The notes below the pieces were generated by a model. It saw nothing but the letters and a program-made list of their open reading frames with translations. It did not search any database and was not told the origin of the DNA. From assembly GCF_001897685.1 (NCBI RefSeq), contig NZ_MKUG01000001.1, forward strand, positions 1 to 64,000: DNA of 64,000 bases, written 5' to 3'. Shown piece after piece: positions 44,800 through 54,146 of the stretch (position 1 is the stretch's first letter; every line of letters begins with the position of its first letter). Source of the DNA: Thiobacillus sp. 65-1402 (lineage in GTDB: Bacteria; Pseudomonadota; Gammaproteobacteria; Burkholderiales; Thiobacillaceae). The position numbers and the translations under genes are program-made.

Positions 44800-45824
44800 T
44801 AAATGAGCTCCCGGTCGGACAATTCTTTTTTGATATACGCGTAGATGATCGGCGCGGCAATGACGCCCTGCACGCCGAAGGCGGCCTCCATCACCAGCAT
44901 GGCGATCAGCAGTTCCCACGCACGCGCCTGGATCTGCCCACCGATGATACGGGCATTCACGAAATATTCGAGCTTGTGGATGACGACCAGGAACGCCAGC
45001 GAAGCCGCCGCGACGTGCAGCGAATGCGACAGCGAAATGACGACGATGACCGTATTGGAAATGAGGTTGCCCAGCACCGGCAGCAGGCCGACGACGAAGG
45101 TGACGACGATCATGGTTTTGGTGAAGGGCAGATGCACCCCGAACGCCGGCAGCACCAGCAGCAGGTAAGCCGCGGTCAGCAGCGCATTGAGCGCCGAGAT
45201 GCGCATCTGCGCAAACACCACCCGGCGAAACGCCTCGCCCAGGCGGTTCACCCGTTCGCACATGGCCTGCGCCAGCGGTGCCAGCGCCTGATGCGGACGC
45301 GCTTCGCGCAGCGCCACGAAGCTGCCGATGATCAGGCCGATGATGAAGTGCAGCAGGCCGCGCCCGGCGTCGCCGCTGAGCTTGCGGATATCCTGCGCAT
45401 GGGTGCGCAGCCATTCGACCAGCCCCGCGCGGATCACCGACTCGTCGCCCTGCGGCAGCCACTCGGCCGCCCACAGCGGCAGCAGTTCGCGCGAATTTTC
45501 GATGATCTCGGCCATTTTCGTCAGCAGCCCGGCGAGCCCGCCTTCGGTGCGCAGATACAGGATCACCCCCGCCGTCAATCCGCCCAGCGCGCCCAGTACG
45601 GTCAGGGTGATGAGCGACACCACCAGCACCTTGGCCCAGATGTGGTCGAGGCGGCCGATGACAAAACGCGGCGCCAGCAGATGCACCAGTTGCGCCACCA
45701 GCAGGCCGGCCAGCAGCGCAGGCAGCAAGTGGAGCTGCAGGACGAGCAGCAGCCCGGCTGCCATCATCAGCCAGGCGGCGAACTGGTAGCGGGTGGCGGC
45801 GAAAGGTGCAGGGTCGGCGGTCAT
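44799..45824 (-). CDS. AI-2E family transporter
   Basis: A 341-residue membrane protein with about eight helices and the family layout (FIIGLIIGSFVALREARP and PVLGNLISNTVIVVISLSHS). Members move diverse solutes, such as AI-2 or, by sodium-proton exchange, cations; the substrate is unknown. ATG at 45824 gives a typical length; a GTG at 45833 is also in frame. The stop overlaps the GcvR-like start by one base. Confidence 0.85.
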   Translation of the reverse strand: MTADPAPFAATRYQFAAWLMMAAGLLLVLQLHLLPALLAGLLVAQLVHLLAPRFVIGRLDHIWAKVLVVSLITLTVLGALGGLTAGVILYLRTEGGLAGLLTKMAEIIENSRELLPLWAAEWLPQGDESVIRAGLVEWLRTHAQDIRKLSGDAGRGLLHFIIGLIIGSFVALREARPHQALAPLAQAMCERVNRLGEAFRRVVFAQMRISALNALLTAAYLLLVLPAFGVHLPFTKTMIVVTFVVGLLPVLGNLISNTVIVVISLSHSLHVAAASLAFLVVIHKLEYFVNARIIGGQIQARAWELLIAMLVMEAAFGVQGVIAAPIIYAYIKKELSDRELI

Positions 45825-45885
45825 GGCCGCCACATTGCCAACAAAGACCTCGCGCGGCAAGGGTTTTGCGCTGCCGCCCGGGTTC

Positions 45886-46650
45886 TCAGGCGTCGCCGCG
45901 ATAGCCCAGCGCCGCGCCACTGCGCTCAGCCGCCTGCTTGAGCGCCTCGGCCCAGCCCGGTTTGTGGCGATCGGCCGGCGCCGAGATCGACAGCCCGGCA
46001 ACCAGCTTGCCGTCGGCATCGCGCACCGGCGCGCCGATGCAGGCAACGCCCAGCTCGGCTTCCTCGCGGTCATGGGCCAGCTGCTCGCGGCGTATGGTTT
46101 CGAGTTCGGCCTTGAGGCGCTCCAGCGTGGTCAGCGTGTTCGGCGTGTAGGCCGGCAGGCCGGTGCGCTCGGCGTAGCCCATCACGCCGCTGGCGCTGTC
46201 CTCGGCGAGGAAGATCTTGCCGACGGCGGTGACGTGCAGGGGTGCGTGCGCGCCGACCACCTGCACCACCTGGATCAGCGTCTGCCCGCCCGACACGCGT
46301 TCGACGTAGACCGCCTCATCGCCGCGCCGCACGATCAGGTTGACCGTCTCGCCGGTCAGTTCGGCCAGTTGCTGCATGAACGGCATCGCCACCTGCCTAA
46401 TGTTCAGACGCGAGCGCAAGCGATTCCCCACTTCGAGCCAACGCACGCCGAGGTCGTATTCGCCGGCGCCGGTTTTCTCGACCAGGCCATGCGCCATCAT
46501 TGCGCCGAGGATGCGGTGCGCGCTGGCGGTGTGCAGATCGGCCTGTTCCGCCAGGCGGGTCAGGCTGATCGGACCCGGCGCGCGGGAAAGGACGCCGACC
46601 AGCGCCATGGCGCGGTCGAGCACTTGTATGGAGGAGCTTGCGTTTTTCAT
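45886..46650 (-). CDS. IclR-family transcription regulator of the divergent TPP-enzyme/glycolate locus
   Basis: A 254-residue regulator with an N-terminal winged helix (about 1-70, ISLTRLAEQADLHTASAHRIL) and a C-terminal IclR effector domain (about 85-245) with conserved positions GVACIGAPVRDADGKLVAGLS. It faces the TPP-enzyme gene 106 bases away. I prefer ATG at 46650 because homologous proteins begin close to SSIQVLDRA; an upstream ATG at 46689 is also in frame. No good ribosome site precedes it. A TTTTCA-N5-TGAAAA palindrome covers its start codon, so it may control itself. Confidence 0.88.
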   Translation of the reverse strand: MKNASSSIQVLDRAMALVGVLSRAPGPISLTRLAEQADLHTASAHRILGAMMAHGLVEKTGAGEYDLGVRWLEVGNRLRSRLNIRQVAMPFMQQLAELTGETVNLIVRRGDEAVYVERVSGGQTLIQVVQVVGAHAPLHVTAVGKIFLAEDSASGVMGYAERTGLPAYTPNTLTTLERLKAELETIRREQLAHDREEAELGVACIGAPVRDADGKLVAGLSISAPADRHKPGWAEALKQAAERSGAALGYRGDA

Positions 46651-46660
46651 AAAGTGAAAA
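46644..46660. promoter_or_regulatory. Candidate IclR operator 1, covering the iclR-like start codon
   Basis: TTTTCA-TAAAG-TGAAAA is a perfect inverted repeat with 6-bp arms and a five-base spacer. Its twin 88 bases away has the same design, which is why I read both as binding sites. Confidence 0.6.
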
Positions 46661-46731
46661 TTTATCACGCATAGTGAAAGTTCATGCAATTTACTGCTTC
46701 AATAGGTCATCGTTTCACATGACGCGAAACA

Positions 46732-46748
46732 TTTTCATATTGTGAAAG
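46732..46748. promoter_or_regulatory. Candidate IclR operator 2, just upstream of the TPP-enzyme start
   Basis: TTTTCA-TATTG-TGAAAG has the same 6-5-6 layout as operator 1 (one mismatch in the outer pair) and ends eight bases before the ATG at 46757. A related GTTTC-N9-GAAAC repeat lies directly before it (46712-46730). Confidence 0.6.
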
Positions 46749-46756
46749 GCCATACC

Positions 46757-48979
46757 ATGAGCGCCCAGATGCAGCCCACCCCCGAAACCTTGCCCGCCTT
46801 CTGCGAAGGCATCCAGTATTTCGCCGACAGCTTCCCCGAGATCGACCGCCTGGGCGCCGCGCCGCTGCTGGGCCCCGGCCAGCCCGCGCTGCCCGACGCC
46901 ACCAGCGAAGCATCGGTCTACCAGACCCTGCTCGCCGCCGACGCGCTGCGCTACCTGACCCTGCAGGTCACCGGCAGCAAGTCGTCCGGCCACCCCGGCG
47001 GCTTCGCCTCCAGCGCCGACGCGGTCGCCGCGCTGCATCTCCTGGGCCACCGCAACATGGTGACCGAGGTCGGCCACCACGCGCCCGGCTTCTATTCGGC
47101 GATGTTCCTCGACACCTCGCTGGAGGACATGGGCATCCATTCCGTTTCAGAGATGCGTACGCGCTTCCGCGAGCGCCACGGCCTGCTGGGCCACCTCTCC
47201 GGCGCGATCCCCGGCCTGCTGGCACCCGCCGGCCCGCTCGGCCAGGGCCAGCACTTCGCATTGGCGGGCGCCTACCTGTACCGCGACAAGCTGTTCCCGG
47301 TCACCATCGGCGACGGCGGGCTGGGCGAGCCCTACATCATGAGCGCGTTCCAGCACTTCGCTACCGCCTACCCCGACGTCACCAACTACCTGCCGGTGCT
47401 GGTGTGGAACGGCTATTCGCAGGAGCACCACAGCATGGTGTCGCTGTGGGACAACGGCCGCATGGCCGCCTACTGGCGCGCCCACGGCTTCGACGAGGTG
47501 CACCTGGTCGACGCCCGCGACTTCGGCGGCGCCGACGCACCGGTGTACGCCGACTCGACGACGTTCGATTTCAAGCAGCGCATGGCCTTCACCGGCGCGA
47601 TCCTGAAAGCCGCCGACACTGCCGCGAAGAGCGCACTGTCCGGCCGCCGCGCCTGCCTCATCGTCAAGCAGCTGAAAGGCGCGGGCGTGCACGCCACCGG
47701 CGCCAAGTCGCACAACCTCTACGCCCACCACACGCTCGACTCCGACGACGTGAAATCCGGACTGCAGCGCCGCGCGCTGCCGATCCAGGCGTGGAAAGTG
47801 ACCCGCGAGAACTTCCGCCACGCCGGCGGCGGCCCTGCCGCCAAGGTCGCGGTGACCGAAACTGCGCGCGCGCTGCCCAGCCTCGACGGCCTGCCGCTCA
47901 CCGAATTCGCGGTCGGCGAGAACCACATCCCCACCACCGCCTTCGGCCACGTGGTCGGCGAAGTCGGCAAGCGCGACCCGCTGTTCGTGGTGACCAACGC
48001 CGACGGCAACGAAGCCTCGGGCATGGCCAACATCAACAAGGCGCTGACGATCCGTCACCCGACTGCCGACGACCTGTATTTCCAAGGGCCATCCGGCCAG
48101 GTCTACGAGCCGCTCAACGAGGACGCCTGCGCCGGCCTCGCGGTGGGCGTGTCGCTGTTCGGCGGCCGCAGCCTGTGGTGCAGCTACGAATCCTTCGCCA
48201 TCAACGGTCTGCCGATCTGGCAGACGGTGACGCAGGCGATGGCCGAACTGCGCCGCGCCACCCCCGCCACGGTGTGCCTGTTCACCGCCGGCGCGCTGGA
48301 GCAGGGCCGCAATGGCTGGACCCACCAGCGCCCGGAGATCGAAAGCTACTTCGCCGCGATGATGCGCAACGGCAACGTCTATCCGCTGTTCCCGGTCGAC
48401 GCCAACATGATCCAGGCGAGCTACGACTGGGCCTTGCGCCAGCACAACAAGGGCATCGTCATCACCGCGTCGAAGTCGCCGCTGCCGGTCCACGCCACGA
48501 TGGCGCAGAGCCGCCAGGCGATCGACGACGGCGCGATGGTGCTGCAGGAACGCCCGGGCTCGCACAGCGTGGTGTTCGCGGTGACCGGCGACATGGTGCT
48601 GCAGCCGGTGTTCGCCGCCGCCGACAAGCTCGCCGAAGCCGGCATCGGCTCGCGCATCGTCGCCGTGGTCAACCCGCGCCGCCTCTACCGCCCGACCGAC
48701 GTGCTGTGGGACAGCGTGTCCGAACCCGACGGCCGCTTCATGGGCGACGACGCCTTCCGCGCGATGTTCCACGGCGACGTGCTGATCGGCGTCACCGGCG
48801 GCCCATCGGCGCCGCTCGAGCCTGTTTTGCTGCGCAGCCAGGCGCGCGAGCGCGACGTGTTCTGCTGGAAGCGCGGCGAGACCACCGCCAGCCCGCAGCA
48901 GCTGTTCGACTTCAATGGCATGAACGCGCAGGCGATGCACGAGCGCGCGCTGGCAATGCTGGAGTGGGCGGCGGCGTGA
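46757..48979 (+). CDS. TPP-dependent enzyme of the phosphoketolase/transketolase superfamily
   Basis: A 740-residue protein. The TPP motif is GDG (185-187) with NGY 33 residues later (218-220), a spacing and NGY ending close to phosphoketolases; an earlier SGHPGG (77-82) is transketolase-like, as is the general layout, with LGHLSGAIPGL resembling phosphoketolase. The C-terminal half has the second TPP-fold domain and a transketolase-type end. It is neither a standard transketolase nor a standard phosphoketolase, and the substrate is unknown. It is the first gene of a glycolate-linked train and probably controlled by the divergent IclR regulator. An AAAGG ribosome site lies in the leader. Confidence 0.8.
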   Translation: MSAQMQPTPETLPAFCEGIQYFADSFPEIDRLGAAPLLGPGQPALPDATSEASVYQTLLAADALRYLTLQVTGSKSSGHPGGFASSADAVAALHLLGHRNMVTEVGHHAPGFYSAMFLDTSLEDMGIHSVSEMRTRFRERHGLLGHLSGAIPGLLAPAGPLGQGQHFALAGAYLYRDKLFPVTIGDGGLGEPYIMSAFQHFATAYPDVTNYLPVLVWNGYSQEHHSMVSLWDNGRMAAYWRAHGFDEVHLVDARDFGGADAPVYADSTTFDFKQRMAFTGAILKAADTAAKSALSGRRACLIVKQLKGAGVHATGAKSHNLYAHHTLDSDDVKSGLQRRALPIQAWKVTRENFRHAGGGPAAKVAVTETARALPSLDGLPLTEFAVGENHIPTTAFGHVVGEVGKRDPLFVVTNADGNEASGMANINKALTIRHPTADDLYFQGPSGQVYEPLNEDACAGLAVGVSLFGGRSLWCSYESFAINGLPIWQTVTQAMAELRRATPATVCLFTAGALEQGRNGWTHQRPEIESYFAAMMRNGNVYPLFPVDANMIQASYDWALRQHNKGIVITASKSPLPVHATMAQSRQAIDDGAMVLQERPGSHSVVFAVTGDMVLQPVFAAADKLAEAGIGSRIVAVVNPRRLYRPTDVLWDSVSEPDGRFMGDDAFRAMFHGDVLIGVTGGPSAPLEPVLLRSQARERDVFCWKRGETTASPQQLFDFNGMNAQAMHERALAMLEWAAA

Positions 48980-48985
48980 AAGCTC

Positions 48986-49015
48986 TCCGCGAATGCGCGC
49001 CCGCGCATTCGCGGA
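48986..49015 (+). terminator. Perfect 13-bp hairpin between the TPP enzyme and the acid sugar kinase
   Basis: The arms TCCGCGAATGCGC and GCGCATTCGCGGA enclose a GCCC loop, seven bases after the stop and 17 bases before the next ATG. There is no T-run, so it is more likely an RNA-stability or expression-tuning element than a full stop for transcription. Confidence 0.6.
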
Positions 49016-49032
49016 CATGAAAGGTCAACACC

Positions 49033-50367
49033 ATGAACCCGAAAATCATCGTTCTCGACGACGACCCCACCGGCTCGCAGACCGTGCATTCCTGCCTGCT
49101 GTTGACGCGCTGGGACGTCGCCACGCTGAAGACGGCGCTGGCCGACGCGGCGCCGCTGTTCTTCGTGCTGACCAACACGCGCGGCATGGACGCCGCGCGC
49201 GCCGCCGACGTCACGCGCGAAGTGTGCGGCAACCTCAAGGCCGCGCTCGCCGATTACGCCGGGCCGGTGCTGTTCGTGTCGCGCTCGGATTCGACCCTGC
49301 GCGGCCACTATCCGGTCGAGACCGACGTCATGGACGAGATCCTCGGACCGTTCGACGCGACGCTCCTGACCCCCGGCTTCTTCGAGGGCGGACGCATCAC
49401 GCGCGACGGCACCCACTACCTCATCGTCGACGGCACGCCGGTGCCGACCCACGCGACCGAGTTCGCGCGCGACTCGGTGTTCGGCTACACGACCGCGTTC
49501 CTGCCCGACTACGTCGCCGAGAAGACCGGCGGCCGCATCGCGGCCAAAGATGTGGCGCGCCTGACGCTTGCCGACCTGCGCGCCGGCCGTGCCGGCGCCT
49601 GGCTCGCTTCGCTCGCGAACAACGCCGTCGGCGCGGTCGACGGCGAAACGCCGGACGACTACCGCGTCTTCGCCGACGCCGTGCTGAAGGCGGCAGCCGG
49701 AGGCAAACGGCTCTTGTTCCGCAGTGCGGCTTCGCTGCTGACCGCGCTGGCGAAGCTGCCGCCGCAGCCGGTCGCCGCCGAATCCTTCGCCGCCCTGGTG
49801 CGCGACGGCCGGCCCGGCGCGGTCGTGGTCGGCTCGCACGTGGCGAAAACCACGGCACAGCTGACGCAGCTGCTGAAAGAGCGCGGCGTGATCGGCCTGC
49901 CGCTCGACGTCGCCCGCCTGCCGGCCGGCCGCGCCGCGGTGGTCGAGGAACTGGCGGCGAGCATCGCCCACGCCCACGCACAGGGCCTCACGCCAGTCGT
50001 CTTCACCAGCCGCAGCGAACTCAAGTTCGCTGGCACCGCCGAGCGCCTCGCCTTCGGCGAAGCGGTCTCCGCAACGCTGATGGACGTGGTGCAGCGGCTG
50101 CCGGAAACGCTCGGCTTTCTCATCAGCAAGGGCGGCATCACCTCCAACGACGTGCTGTCGACCGGGCTCGCACTCACCGCATCGCGCGTGCTGGGGCAGA
50201 TCCTGCCCGGCGTCACGGTGGTGCAGACGCCGCCGTGGCATCGGCTGCCGACCCTGCCGGTGGTGATCTTCCCCGGCAACGTCGGCGGCGACGCCGCGCT
50301 GGCGGAGGCCTACCGGCGCCTCGCGCCCTCGCGCGCGCAGGCGAGCCCGGCTAAACTCGCAGCCTGA
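49033..50367 (+). CDS. Four-carbon acid sugar kinase family protein (DUF1537/OtnK type)
   Basis: A 444-residue protein with the N-terminal substrate domain (LDDDPTGSQTVHSC, and the sugar-binding SDSTLRGHYPVETD) and the C-terminal nucleotide domain ending in SKGGITSNDVLSTGL. These are the marks of the kinases that phosphorylate D-erythronate, L-threonate or 3-dehydrotetronates. No tetronate dehydrogenase or epimerase partner is next to it, so the true substrate may differ. It follows the TPP-enzyme gene by 53 bases and a hairpin, and precedes glcD by 17 bases. Confidence 0.88.
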   Translation: MNPKIIVLDDDPTGSQTVHSCLLLTRWDVATLKTALADAAPLFFVLTNTRGMDAARAADVTREVCGNLKAALADYAGPVLFVSRSDSTLRGHYPVETDVMDEILGPFDATLLTPGFFEGGRITRDGTHYLIVDGTPVPTHATEFARDSVFGYTTAFLPDYVAEKTGGRIAAKDVARLTLADLRAGRAGAWLASLANNAVGAVDGETPDDYRVFADAVLKAAAGGKRLLFRSAASLLTALAKLPPQPVAAESFAALVRDGRPGAVVVGSHVAKTTAQLTQLLKERGVIGLPLDVARLPAGRAAVVEELAASIAHAHAQGLTPVVFTSRSELKFAGTAERLAFGEAVSATLMDVVQRLPETLGFLISKGGITSNDVLSTGLALTASRVLGQILPGVTVVQTPPWHRLPTLPVVIFPGNVGGDAALAEAYRRLAPSRAQASPAKLAA

Positions 50368-50384
50368 CCGCTTCCGTTTTGGCC

Positions 50385-51839
50385 ATGATCAGCCCCGCCT
50401 TTCTCTCCCAACTGCGCAGCCTGCTGCCGGCCCATTGCGTGCTCAACGAGCGCGAGGATCTGCTGCCCTTCGAGAGCGATGGCCTTGCCGCCTACCGCAA
50501 CGTCCCTGACGTGGTGGCGCTGCCGGAGAACGAGGCGCAGGTGGCGGCGGTCCTGCAGCTGTGCCATGAGAACGGGGTCGCGGTGGTGGCGCGCGGCGCC
50601 GGCACCGGCCTTGCCGCCGGCGCCCTTCCGGTCGACGGCGCGGTGCTGCTGGTGCTGGCCAAGCTCAACCGCATCAAGGCGATCGACCCGCTCGCCCGCA
50701 CCGCGGTGGTGGAGCCCGGCGTGCGCAACCTCGCGATCTCGGAGGCCGTCGCGCAGCACAACCTCTACTACGCGCCCGATCCCTCGTCGCAGATCGCCTG
50801 CTCGATCGGCGGCAACGTGGCGGAGAACTCCGGCGGCGTGCACTGCCTGAAATACGGCCTCACGGTGCACAACATCCAGAAGCTGCGCGCCTGGACCATC
50901 GACGGCCAGCTGCTGGAAATCGGCAGCGACGCGCTCGACGCCCCCGGCTACGACCTTCTCGCGCTGTTGACCGGATCGGAAGGCATGCTGGCGGTGATCA
51001 CCGAAGTCACCGTCAAGCTGCTGCCGCGCCCCGAGCGCGCGCAGGTGGTGCTGGCGGCGTTCGACGACGTGGCGAAGGCCGGCGCGGCGGTCGGCAACAT
51101 CATCGCCGCCGGGGTGATCCCGGCCGGACTGGAAATGATGGACCGCCTCGCCATTCAGGCCGCCGAGGCCTTCGTCCACGCCGGCTATCCGCTCGATTGC
51201 GAGGCGCTGCTGCTGTGCGAGGTCGACGGCGTCAACGAGGAAGTGTCGGCCGACATCTACACCGTGCGCCAGGTGCTCGAAGCCTCGGGCGCGACCGAGA
51301 TCCGCACCGCCGACAGCGAGGAACAGCGGCTGAAATTCTGGGCCGGGCGCAAGGCGGCCTTCCCCGCCGTCGGGCGGCTGGCGCCCGACTACTACTGCAT
51401 GGACGGCACCATCCCGCGCGCCCAGCTGCCCCACGTGCTGCAGCGCATCAGCGAGATGAGCGCGGAATTCGGTCTCGCCGTCGCCAACGTGTTCCATGCC
51501 GGTGACGGCAACCTGCACCCGCTGATCCTGTTCGACGCCAACCAGCCCGGCGAGCTCGAAAAAGCCGAAAGCTTCGGCGGAAAAATTCTCGAACTGTGCG
51601 TCGAAGTCGGCGGCACCATCACCGGCGAGCACGGCGTCGGGCTGGAGAAGATCAACCAGATGTGCGCGCAGTTCGCCACGCCCGAGCTGACCCGCTTCCA
51701 CGAGGTGAAGGCGGCGTTCGACCCCGCCAAACTGCTCAACCCCGGCAAGGCCGTGCCCGAACTGCACCGCTGCGCCGAGTGGGGCGCGATGCACGTCCAC
51801 GGCGGGCAACTGGCGCATCCGGAATTGCCGAGGTTTTGA
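50385..51839 (+). CDS. glcD: Glycolate oxidase subunit GlcD (FAD-binding)
   Basis: A 484-residue flavoprotein with a PCMH FAD domain (about 40-220, with RGAGTGLAAGALP and SSQIACSIGGNVAENSGG) and the C-terminal FAD-linked oxidase domain ending in GEHGVGLEKINQM. It oxidises glycolate to glyoxylate with GlcE and GlcF; D-lactate or 2-hydroxyglutarate dehydrogenase relatives are excluded mainly by the complete GlcDEF set. ATG at 50385 is preferred; a TTG at 50379 adds two residues. Its stop overlaps glcE by one base. Confidence 0.92.
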   Translation: MISPAFLSQLRSLLPAHCVLNEREDLLPFESDGLAAYRNVPDVVALPENEAQVAAVLQLCHENGVAVVARGAGTGLAAGALPVDGAVLLVLAKLNRIKAIDPLARTAVVEPGVRNLAISEAVAQHNLYYAPDPSSQIACSIGGNVAENSGGVHCLKYGLTVHNIQKLRAWTIDGQLLEIGSDALDAPGYDLLALLTGSEGMLAVITEVTVKLLPRPERAQVVLAAFDDVAKAGAAVGNIIAAGVIPAGLEMMDRLAIQAAEAFVHAGYPLDCEALLLCEVDGVNEEVSADIYTVRQVLEASGATEIRTADSEEQRLKFWAGRKAAFPAVGRLAPDYYCMDGTIPRAQLPHVLQRISEMSAEFGLAVANVFHAGDGNLHPLILFDANQPGELEKAESFGGKILELCVEVGGTITGEHGVGLEKINQMCAQFATPELTRFHEVKAAFDPAKLLNPGKAVPELHRCAEWGAMHVHGGQLAHPELPRF

Positions 51840-52885
51840 TGTTGAGCGAATTTCTTGATCGCATTCGCTCGGCCCATGCGGCGAATACGCCGCTCGTCAT
51901 ACAAGGCGGCGGCAGCAAGACCTTCTACGGCAATGCCGATGAAGGGGAAGTCCTGAGCACGCGCGCGCTCACCGGCGTGGTCGACTACCAGCCGAAGGAG
52001 CTGGTGCTGACCGCCCGCGCCGGCACCCCGCTCGCCGAGATCGAGGCGTTGCTCGCCGAACAGAAGCAGATGCTGGCGTTCGAGCCGCCGTACTTCGGCG
52101 ATGCGGCCACGCTCGGCGGCAGCATCGCCGCCGGCCTGTCCGGCCCGCGCCGGCCCTACGCCGGCGCGGTGCGCGACTTCGTGCTCGGCGTGCGCCTGAT
52201 CGACGGCACCGGCCAGCCGCTGCGCTTCGGCGGCCAGGTGATCAAGAACGTCGCCGGCTACGACGTGTCGCGCCTGATGGTCGGCGCGCTCGGCACGCTC
52301 GGCCTGATCACCGAAGTCTCGCTCAAGGTGCTGCCGCAACCGTCGCTGGAAACCACCCTGCAGTTCGAACTCGACGAAGCCGCCGCGATCCTGAGGATGA
52401 ACCAGTGGGCGGGACTGCCGCTGCCGCTGTCGGCAAGCTCGTGGCACGCCGGCCTGCTGACGCTGCGGCTGTCGGGCGCGGCATCCGCGGTGCACGCCGC
52501 GCAGGCGAGGCTCGGCGGCGAACCGCTGCAGGACGCCGGCGCGTTCTGGCAGCGCCTGCGCGACCAGGCCACGCCCTTCTTCGACCAGCGTCCGCTGTGG
52601 CGACTGGCGGTGAAGCCCACCACGCCGCCGCTGAAGCTGGGCGACGCGCAGTGGATCGAGTGGGGCGGGGCGGTGCGCTGGCTGGCGTCCGACCTGCCCG
52701 CCGCGGCGCTGCGCGAGGCCGCCGGGCAAGCGGGCGGCCACGCCACCCTGTTCCGCGGCAAGACGCCGGCCGACGGCGCCTTCGCCCCGCTCGCCCCGGC
52801 GCTGGCGACGCTGCACCGCAGCCTCAAGCAGCGCTTCGACCCCCGGGGCATCCTCAACCGCGGCCGGCTCTACCCCGACTTCTGA
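51839..52885 (+). CDS. glcE: Glycolate oxidase subunit GlcE (FAD-binding)
   Basis: A 348-residue second flavin subunit with a PCMH domain (GGGSKTFYG, YFGDAATLGGSIAAGLSGP, KNVAGYDVSRLMVGALGTLG) and a truncated C-terminal domain. Lack of the full oxidase end and place between glcD and glcF are typical of GlcE. It starts on the last base of the glcD stop codon. Confidence 0.92.
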   Translation: MLSEFLDRIRSAHAANTPLVIQGGGSKTFYGNADEGEVLSTRALTGVVDYQPKELVLTARAGTPLAEIEALLAEQKQMLAFEPPYFGDAATLGGSIAAGLSGPRRPYAGAVRDFVLGVRLIDGTGQPLRFGGQVIKNVAGYDVSRLMVGALGTLGLITEVSLKVLPQPSLETTLQFELDEAAAILRMNQWAGLPLPLSASSWHAGLLTLRLSGAASAVHAAQARLGGEPLQDAGAFWQRLRDQATPFFDQRPLWRLAVKPTTPPLKLGDAQWIEWGGAVRWLASDLPAAALREAAGQAGGHATLFRGKTPADGAFAPLAPALATLHRSLKQRFDPRGILNRGRLYPDF

Positions 52886-52886
52886 C

Positions 52887-54125
52887 ATGCAGACCCAGAT
52901 CGCCGATTCCTACCGCAACACCCCCGATGGCGAGGTCGCCGAGCGCATCCTGCGCAGCTGCGTGCATTGCGGCTTCTGCCTCGCCACCTGTCCCACCTAC
53001 CAGGTGCTCGGCAACGAACTCGATTCGCCGCGCGGCCGCATCTACCTGATGAAGCAGGTGCTCGAAGGCGCGACGCCGACGGCCAAGACCCAGCTGCATC
53101 TGGACCGCTGCCTGACCTGCCGCAACTGCGAGACCACCTGCCCGTCGGGCGTCGAATACGGCAAGCTGCTCGACATCGGCCGCCACATCGTCGAGGAGAA
53201 CGTCGGCCGCAGTCCCCTCGCAAGCGCCACGCGCGCGGCCCTGAAGAGCGGCCTCGGCAGCTCCCTGCTGTTCAACAGCGCACTCAGGCTCGGCCAGGGC
53301 GTGCGCGGCCTCATGCCGGGTTTCCTGAAGGCGCGGGTGCCGCCCGCCGAGCACGCCGGCGCATGGCCCGCACCGCGCCATCAACGCCGCATGCTGGTCT
53401 TGCAGGGCTGCGTGCAGCCCGGCCTCAAGCCCAACATCAACGCCGCCGCCGCGCGCGTGCTCGACCGCATCGGCATCTCGCTGGTCGCCGCGGACGAGGC
53501 CGGCTGCTGCGGCGCGCTGGCGCATCATCTGAACGACCGCGACGATGGCCTGAACGCCGCACGCCGCAACATCGACGCCTGGATTCCGCATCTCGACGCC
53601 GGGGTGGACGCCATCGTGATGACCGCCTCCGGCTGCGGCGTGATGGTCAAGGACTACGGCTGGCTGCTGCGCGACGACGCCGCCTATGCGGACAAGGCGG
53701 TGCGGGTTTCCGCCGCGACAAAAGACATTTCCGAAATCCTCGTTGGCGAAGCGGCCGCGCTGAAACCCCTCGCGCCTCGCGCCTCGCGTCTCACCCAGAA
53801 ACGCATCGCCTACCATCCGCCCTGCACCCTGCAGCACGGGCAGAAGCTCACCGGCGGCGTCGAAGTGCTGCTCACCGACGCCGGCTTCGAACTCACGCCG
53901 GTGGCGGAAAAACACCTGTGCTGCGGCTCGGCCGGCACCTATTCGATCCTGCAGCCCGAGATCGCCAGCCAGCTCAAGGCCCGCAAGCTCGGCCACCTGC
54001 AGGCCGGCGACCCGGAACAGATCGTCACCGCCAACATCGGCTGCCTCACCCATCTGCAATCGGGCAGCCCGATCCCGGTGCGACACTGGGTGGAACTTCT
54101 GGACGAGGCGCTGGCCGCACCCTGA
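52887..54125 (+). CDS. glcF: Glycolate oxidase iron-sulfur subunit GlcF
   Basis: A 412-residue subunit with two [4Fe-4S] motifs, CVHCGFCLATCP (Cys25, 28, 31, 35) and CLTCRNCETTCP (Cys75, 78, 81, 85), and two CCG domains (DEAGCCGALAHH and HLCCGSAGTYS). It carries electrons from the flavin subunits to the quinone pool. It starts one base after glcE. Confidence 0.93.
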   Translation: MQTQIADSYRNTPDGEVAERILRSCVHCGFCLATCPTYQVLGNELDSPRGRIYLMKQVLEGATPTAKTQLHLDRCLTCRNCETTCPSGVEYGKLLDIGRHIVEENVGRSPLASATRAALKSGLGSSLLFNSALRLGQGVRGLMPGFLKARVPPAEHAGAWPAPRHQRRMLVLQGCVQPGLKPNINAAAARVLDRIGISLVAADEAGCCGALAHHLNDRDDGLNAARRNIDAWIPHLDAGVDAIVMTASGCGVMVKDYGWLLRDDAAYADKAVRVSAATKDISEILVGEAAALKPLAPRASRLTQKRIAYHPPCTLQHGQKLTGGVEVLLTDAGFELTPVAEKHLCCGSAGTYSILQPEIASQLKARKLGHLQAGDPEQIVTANIGCLTHLQSGSPIPVRHWVELLDEALAAP

Positions 54126-54146
54126 ATACCCTCAAGGAGACGCGCC

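Noticed and set aside
46757..48979. Calling the TPP enzyme a standard transketolase or phosphoketolase
   Set aside because: It has motifs of both but lacks the full signature of either, so a firm name would overstate the evidence.
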